Assembly: GCA_023238725.1 (NCBI GenBank)
Contig: CM041539.1
Location: forward strand, 23,612,104-23,676,103
Length of the DNA: 64,000 bases
From: Scortum barcoo
Lineage: Eukaryota > Chordata > Actinopteri > Centrarchiformes > Terapontidae
Reading direction: 5' to 3'
The notes under the pieces are model-generated. The model was not told the origin of the DNA and made no database searches. It saw nothing but the letters and a program-made list of their open reading frames with translations. The position numbers and the translations under genes were made by a program. Shown piece by piece: positions 59,301 through 64,000 of this stretch (position 1 is its first letter; every line of letters starts with the position of its first letter).

Positions 59301-61943
59301 GTCAGCTTGGCTCCATTTTAATTACAACAGTTTCCAATATTAACTATTAACCAATATTAACCAGTATTGATTACCTTTACTCTCACTCTTACTCCAGCTC
59401 TCGATGTCTTTACAAACTGAAACTCCACACTCTCACCTCTGCCATGTTTGCAGCTGTAGTTGGCTTTGCCTTGTACTTCAGGGGCTAGAATACCACACAT
59501 TATATTATTACATATATTATTACAGAGCAAGATAAAATAATATGCAGAGACTAGATTAAAAACAACATAAGCATAAATGAAAACATTTGACCTCAGCGGT
59601 TTTGTTAGGACAAAAATGAAAACTTACAAACAAACACCCCACAACAACTAATACTGTAAGGAGACATTAGTCTGTTAAATGAAAAAAGCACATTAGTTTT
59701 GTGGTCATCTGAATGTGATTTGATTATCCAGGATAGTTATAGAGCTTTATCTGGTTAATGCCTCTGTTCCTGACCACTGTTCCCAGGATGCATTATGCAG
59801 AGTGACAGGAGATAATCAGGGAGGGTAAATGACATTACACAAAAACACAATCGGCACTAAAGACGGTTTGATGGTTTCAAGCCAAGGTAAACGTCCTGTT
59901 GACTCGATAGCAGTACTGTACCGACCTGCTCTATAGTTCCTGATCTTCTCCTTGTTTACTACAACCACAGCACAGCACAGCACAGCACATGTCCTGTCAG
60001 TGAAAACAGACCTGCTGAGGGTGAGAATGTGGATGGAGGGTCAGTGTAACACTTGAATCCATAATGTTGTCTAGGATTTCACCTCAAATCTTACTTCACT
60101 GTTCCTGTTTCCTGTTGTCATCACATGACTTAAGAACTGAAAATTAAAATGAATTTAAATAATACGAAAGCCCAATTCAGCAAACTTGTGTGATGCCAAG
60201 TCATGTGAAGGCCTTGGCACCTGTGGGATTATACTGGATTATACTGGTTCATACACTTTAAGCATGTGAAACATACTGTATATGCCAGTGCAAGACCATG
60301 AAGTGCTTAAACAACAAGTTAAAGAATTTTAAAATCAATAGGGAAACTGACAGGAGACCAATGTAAGGACTTTGTTCTCTTCCTCTGGTCCTTGTTAGCA
60401 CTGCAGAGTTCTGAATCAGCTTTAGTTTTTGGCAGACCAAATAGGAGAGTATTAAAGCATTATGGTGCATTACTGACAAACCCCAGCATTAAAGTTCAGA
60501 TTTGTGTCAAAGACCACACCAAAGGTCTTTTAGTTAGTGAGCAGTACAAATATGCACAACAATGCAAAACAATTAAGAATGACGCCTTTGTAGTTTAGGT
60601 TACTGTGCTTCAGCTTAGTTAAAAAAGGTAGAACTTTTTTTTAGAACAATTTAATACAACCTCCCCAATAGGTACACTAAGTCACCCAAATCAAACACTC
60701 ACAGCGTACATCTGTTGGTCACACAACATCGTGTCTCACTAAATGCTAAATGCTAAAATGCTAAATGTGGTGGAAGAGTGACTTCTATGTTCCTTGAGGA
60801 ACTTTTCCCTTCAATCAAGTGTGTGAGGCCTTTCTGCTGTTTATGACAATATTCTCGGTTATAGATGTGACTGCAGAGTTCTCATTCAGTGTTAACAAAC
60901 TTTGATATAGAGGAGGAGTGGACTGGTTCCATTATGCTTTGAGAAGGAGATGTAATGTAAATGGAATGCAGTAACGTTCACTGATAATGCATTTTAACTG
61001 ACCTACTTTTCTCTTTTATCTAAGTACGTTTTAACACAAGTAGTTTTGCTTTTACTTGAGCATAATATGCTAGTACTCTTGCCTTCCCCGGTAATATAGC
61101 TCAGGTTTAATCACTGAATCAGCCCCATTTTCTTCCCCAGCAGATTTACTGTGCCTCCAGCCTGTAAAAATGTTCACTACTGGGAGCTGGCAATATTTTA
61201 CACTTTTATGGTTCATTTCAAATCTACATCATTATAGTCATATAGACTGTCCTCAGGCAGCAGCTGTGAAAAAAATTCAACCACAATAAAAATTTTGTTC
61301 TGTCATGGTCACAGGAGACCCCCAAACTCTACAGCCTACAGTGCCAAAGCATGCCAATACTTTTCACACATCAACCCCTCAAAGCCACAGATACTCTGTC
61401 TAGCTTTCTTATTGGTCATGTCCTCGTGGTGAACTGTTGTCAAATGCAATAGGCAGATGTTGTTTTTGATGTGTGAGGTAAGGTGTGTGCACTGGTAAAC
61501 AGTGAGTCAAAAAACTAAAAAAATCTAATGAATCTAAAGTTCTAACGTCTCCCAGGTGTTGGCTGTGTGCTTGTTACCATTAAGTACATTATTTAGTCTA
61601 ATATTCAGTGACAGACACCACACAGAGGAGTAATGAGTCTTCTGAACACTGTCCAATTATTAATTTTCTGTGTGTTCATGTGTATTTAGAAATACACAGA
61701 TAGGCTTTTACCATCAGTGTGGTCCATATCGTCACTCTGTTTTTGAGTAATTATTGTTACACTGTTGAATCCAGGATTTCAGAAAGAATATTAATTGTAA
61801 ATGACAATTTTAAATTTAGGAACTTTGTAAATTTTCTTTAAATATTTAGAATAATTTATTTTTTTAATAATTTATATTTGTGTGTGTTCTTATTTTTTGC
61901 TTCATGGCATTAGTGGTTGGTTGTCCACTTTGGCTCTGACTAA
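53393..61943. other. No gene; element-poor region
   Basis: About 8.5 kb without a recognised mobile element or gene. Texture varies between AT-rich and GC-balanced. Possible conserved non-coding stretches are 53760-53930, 55320-55500 (octamer ATGCAAAT at 55453-55460, and two ATTA-type homeodomain cores) and 57880-58140. A CACAG tandem repeat lies at 59966-59989. The open frame of 118 codons at 56924-56568 (minus) shows no domain. Confidence 0.3.
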
Positions 61944-62335
61944 AATAAGATAAGAAATGATAAGATCATCCTTAATTAATTCCCAAAGGAAGATTTCAGA
62001 CCAGCACAGTGTCAGGTACAGGTAAACAGAAACTCAAACTAACATACACATACATTCCATACATTCATATTAACATTGGATATAATGGCGGGTATAAGCG
62101 GGTATAATGTTGTCCTCACAGATTCAGATGCAGTCCCCTAATGTCATTCCCATAGTCCTCCTGGAACAGTTCCCAGTCTGTGACTTGGAAACACTCCTGC
62201 ATGCTCCCTTAGACCAAACCTTCACTGTCCTTACTTTGACCACCTGTGTCATCATCAGGGGCTTATAGGTAGCAACCAGGTGTGTCAGGTCTGCTTCTCT
62301 GAGTGGGGGGAGAGAAGAGGAGCTCTATATCCCCT
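61944..62335 (-). mobile_element. LINE remnant with 3' tail joined to endonuclease-linker sequence
   Basis: Plus-strand 61944-61995 is a LINE 3' tail in reverse (AAGATAAGAAATGATAAGATC, then TTCCCAAAGGAAGATTTCAG). To its right, the minus strand at about 62335-62110 reads KVRTVKVW and CFQVTDWELFQEDY, equivalent to the segment after the endonuclease in Rex1/CR1-type elements (compare CFKQTNWQIF at about 17610). The whole RT is missing between the two. Old fragment; family uncertain. Confidence 0.5.
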
Positions 62336-64000
62336 TCACATTGCATATCACATGCATATTGCATAATGTTTATCAGGTTAGGAAAGAGGGAGGCATGATG
62401 AATGGCAGAGAAAAATGGAAAAGATAACCAGATATAGAAAAAACATCTTTTTTACATCCCAAAAGAGAATAGAGTGAGAGGTCAAACCAGACTGAGTCAA
62501 CAAATCAGTGTGGCTTCTCAATGATGGAGGAACTGGAAGAGTTGAAGGGCCTGAAAAGTACTGACAGTAGCCATATTCATTGTTTATGTTTGTTATGAAA
62601 ATGTTAGCTGTTTTCCAACATGTAAATGAGGCATTAGTTCCATGTAGTGCCATGTGCTGCACCCCTTTCCCTAACACTCTCTCTCATGGACTCGTCCTCC
62701 AGCAGTAGCTGGGAGTGGTGTTTTGAGGGAGGGGCGGTCGGATGCTTTCAAAATTGAGCTTACTCTTACAATTTTTCCAACATCATAATGAAGTCCTTAT
62801 TTTCTACTGTCCATGGAGGGCTCTCCAGCCTATTCACTGAGCTATCATCTCCTCTTTGTTACATTGTTCCACCTGAGATAACTGGCCTCTCCTCGTTCCT
62901 GGGTGGTTGCTTGACTGTAGCTCTATCTGGACTCGAGGACAGGAATAAGTACAGTGATGTCAGGACAGATGAGACAGGAAATCCAAGAGTTGCACTATAT
63001 TTAATCATTGCTATAATTTTAAATTATTAACACAAACCCTGAGCATCTGTAAAACACAAAACTAGGTGGTATCATACTCACAAAGTAAGTATTGTGCAGG
63101 CTATGCAAGCATATTACTGCAGACATCTTTGAGGGATGATTTTGTAGGCAGTTTCACAGTACATTCAAATTCATACTGATGGTAATATGACAGACGAATA
63201 AACAGCATTTTTCACGAAATTCATGCCAAAATATAGCAGTTAGTATGTTAGCTGCTCATCTGTTAGGTGCATGCTGGGCTGTAATCTAGCTGAAACATCA
63301 CCTTTTCCCATACCTGCACCAGTACATACCTGTGCCCTACAGTCTCTCATTGACATTCCCATATAATTCATTTGCATCCTAACATTGTTATGTTATAAAA
63401 CTGGATAAATGTCTCAGTGAGACTTCTGAAGATGTTTAAACACAATTTATGCTGGTTTCACCTGTCTTTTTAAAAATACAACCTGGGGTTAGTTCATTAA
63501 GATTCAGAACAGAGAACAAAGCAGAGGGAGTGTGGCTGTGTGAATATTTTAATCTCTCTCCATGTCCGGTGGATGTGGATGCTCTCTGTACTGTCAATGT
63601 CTGTTGACTGTGTATATCAGAAAGTTTAATGAAGAAAGAAAATTTAATAAACAAATCATTGGGTTTCATTCCTCTGTCTGGTATCATGCTGATGAGAACT
63701 CTCCAGGACTACATTAAACCCTCCCCCATCAATTTAATCTCCCCTCGTCTATTCACATGAGGGGAGTGATGAGAGATGATCACAGCATCAGCTCTGCAGT
63801 CACGGACAGCTCCACTCTGCCTTCAGAGCTGAAGGATTACTGTGGCTGCATTACAAATGACTGATTCACTGTGTTTCACCAAGAACACAATGGTCGAGAC
63901 AATCCACATCAAGTAGAAACATATTGTCTGTGCCAGAGGAAACACATTCAAGATTGAACTGTGAGCAGTCTGGAAATAGAGATATTAGGTAGTAACAGTA
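62336..64000. other. No gene recognised
   Basis: AT-rich to balanced sequence with short open frames lacking known domains. Confidence 0.45.

Noticed and set aside
1..64000. CRISPR arrays, bacterial operons, riboswitches, tRNA or rRNA genes
   Set aside because: The DNA is vertebrate in character; no regularly spaced repeats, no cloverleaf-forming sequence with B-box-like GGTTCGAATC context and no rRNA segments were seen.

Overview
This is nuclear DNA from a vertebrate, almost certainly a ray-finned (teleost) fish. It is AT-rich, has no operons or dense genes, and its mobile elements are the usual teleost set: Rex1-like, L2/Maui-like and Rex3/RTE LINEs, R2/Hero-like restriction-endonuclease LINEs, BEL/Pao, PIF/Harbinger, Tc1, hAT and piggyBac-type MITEs. 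I find no intact host gene. At most one coding-like host exon (48562-48697) and two sets of unusual spliced fragments (37650-38040 and 40481-40712) can be proposed.

Layout. 1-690: L2-like LINE fragment on the minus strand, running off the left edge. 2379-6215: a LINE 3' end followed by an almost full-length, frameshifted Rex1-like LINE (minus). 8992-10792: a BEL/Pao element with matching 5-bp target duplications, shrunk by internal deletions. 11543-12856: 3' end of an L2/Maui LINE (plus). 14050-14975: an R2/Hero-like fragment and an RTE endonuclease fragment. 17240-22765: a LINE remnant split by a two-gene Harbinger transposon (18303-22662) that itself carries a piggyBac-type MITE (21216-21435). 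22825-23225: Tc1 remnant. 24420-26790: R2/Hero-like LINE, then a Tc1 3' end. 27311-28375: LINE 3' end. 30598-33666: almost full-length Rex3 with an exact 11-bp target duplication. 35662-36054: hAT MITE with an 8-bp target duplication. From about 43 kb rightwards recognisable elements become rare: a Tc1 deletion derivative at 49365, a truncated Rex1-like LINE at 52604-53392 and a LINE scrap at 61944.

How the parts relate. The Harbinger has the canonical two-gene plan: a plus-strand SANT/MADF-like DNA-binding protein gene and a minus-strand DDE transposase gene. They converge on two polyadenylation signals 24 bases apart. Both genes are dead; the transposase has a deletion where the third catalytic acid is expected. 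Nesting gives a relative order of events: LINE first, then Harbinger, then piggyBac MITE. The element-poor right third looks like intergenic or intronic DNA, with a few stretches that could be conserved non-coding elements, but that cannot be judged from one genome. Family names below rest on remembered protein motifs, not on database searches.
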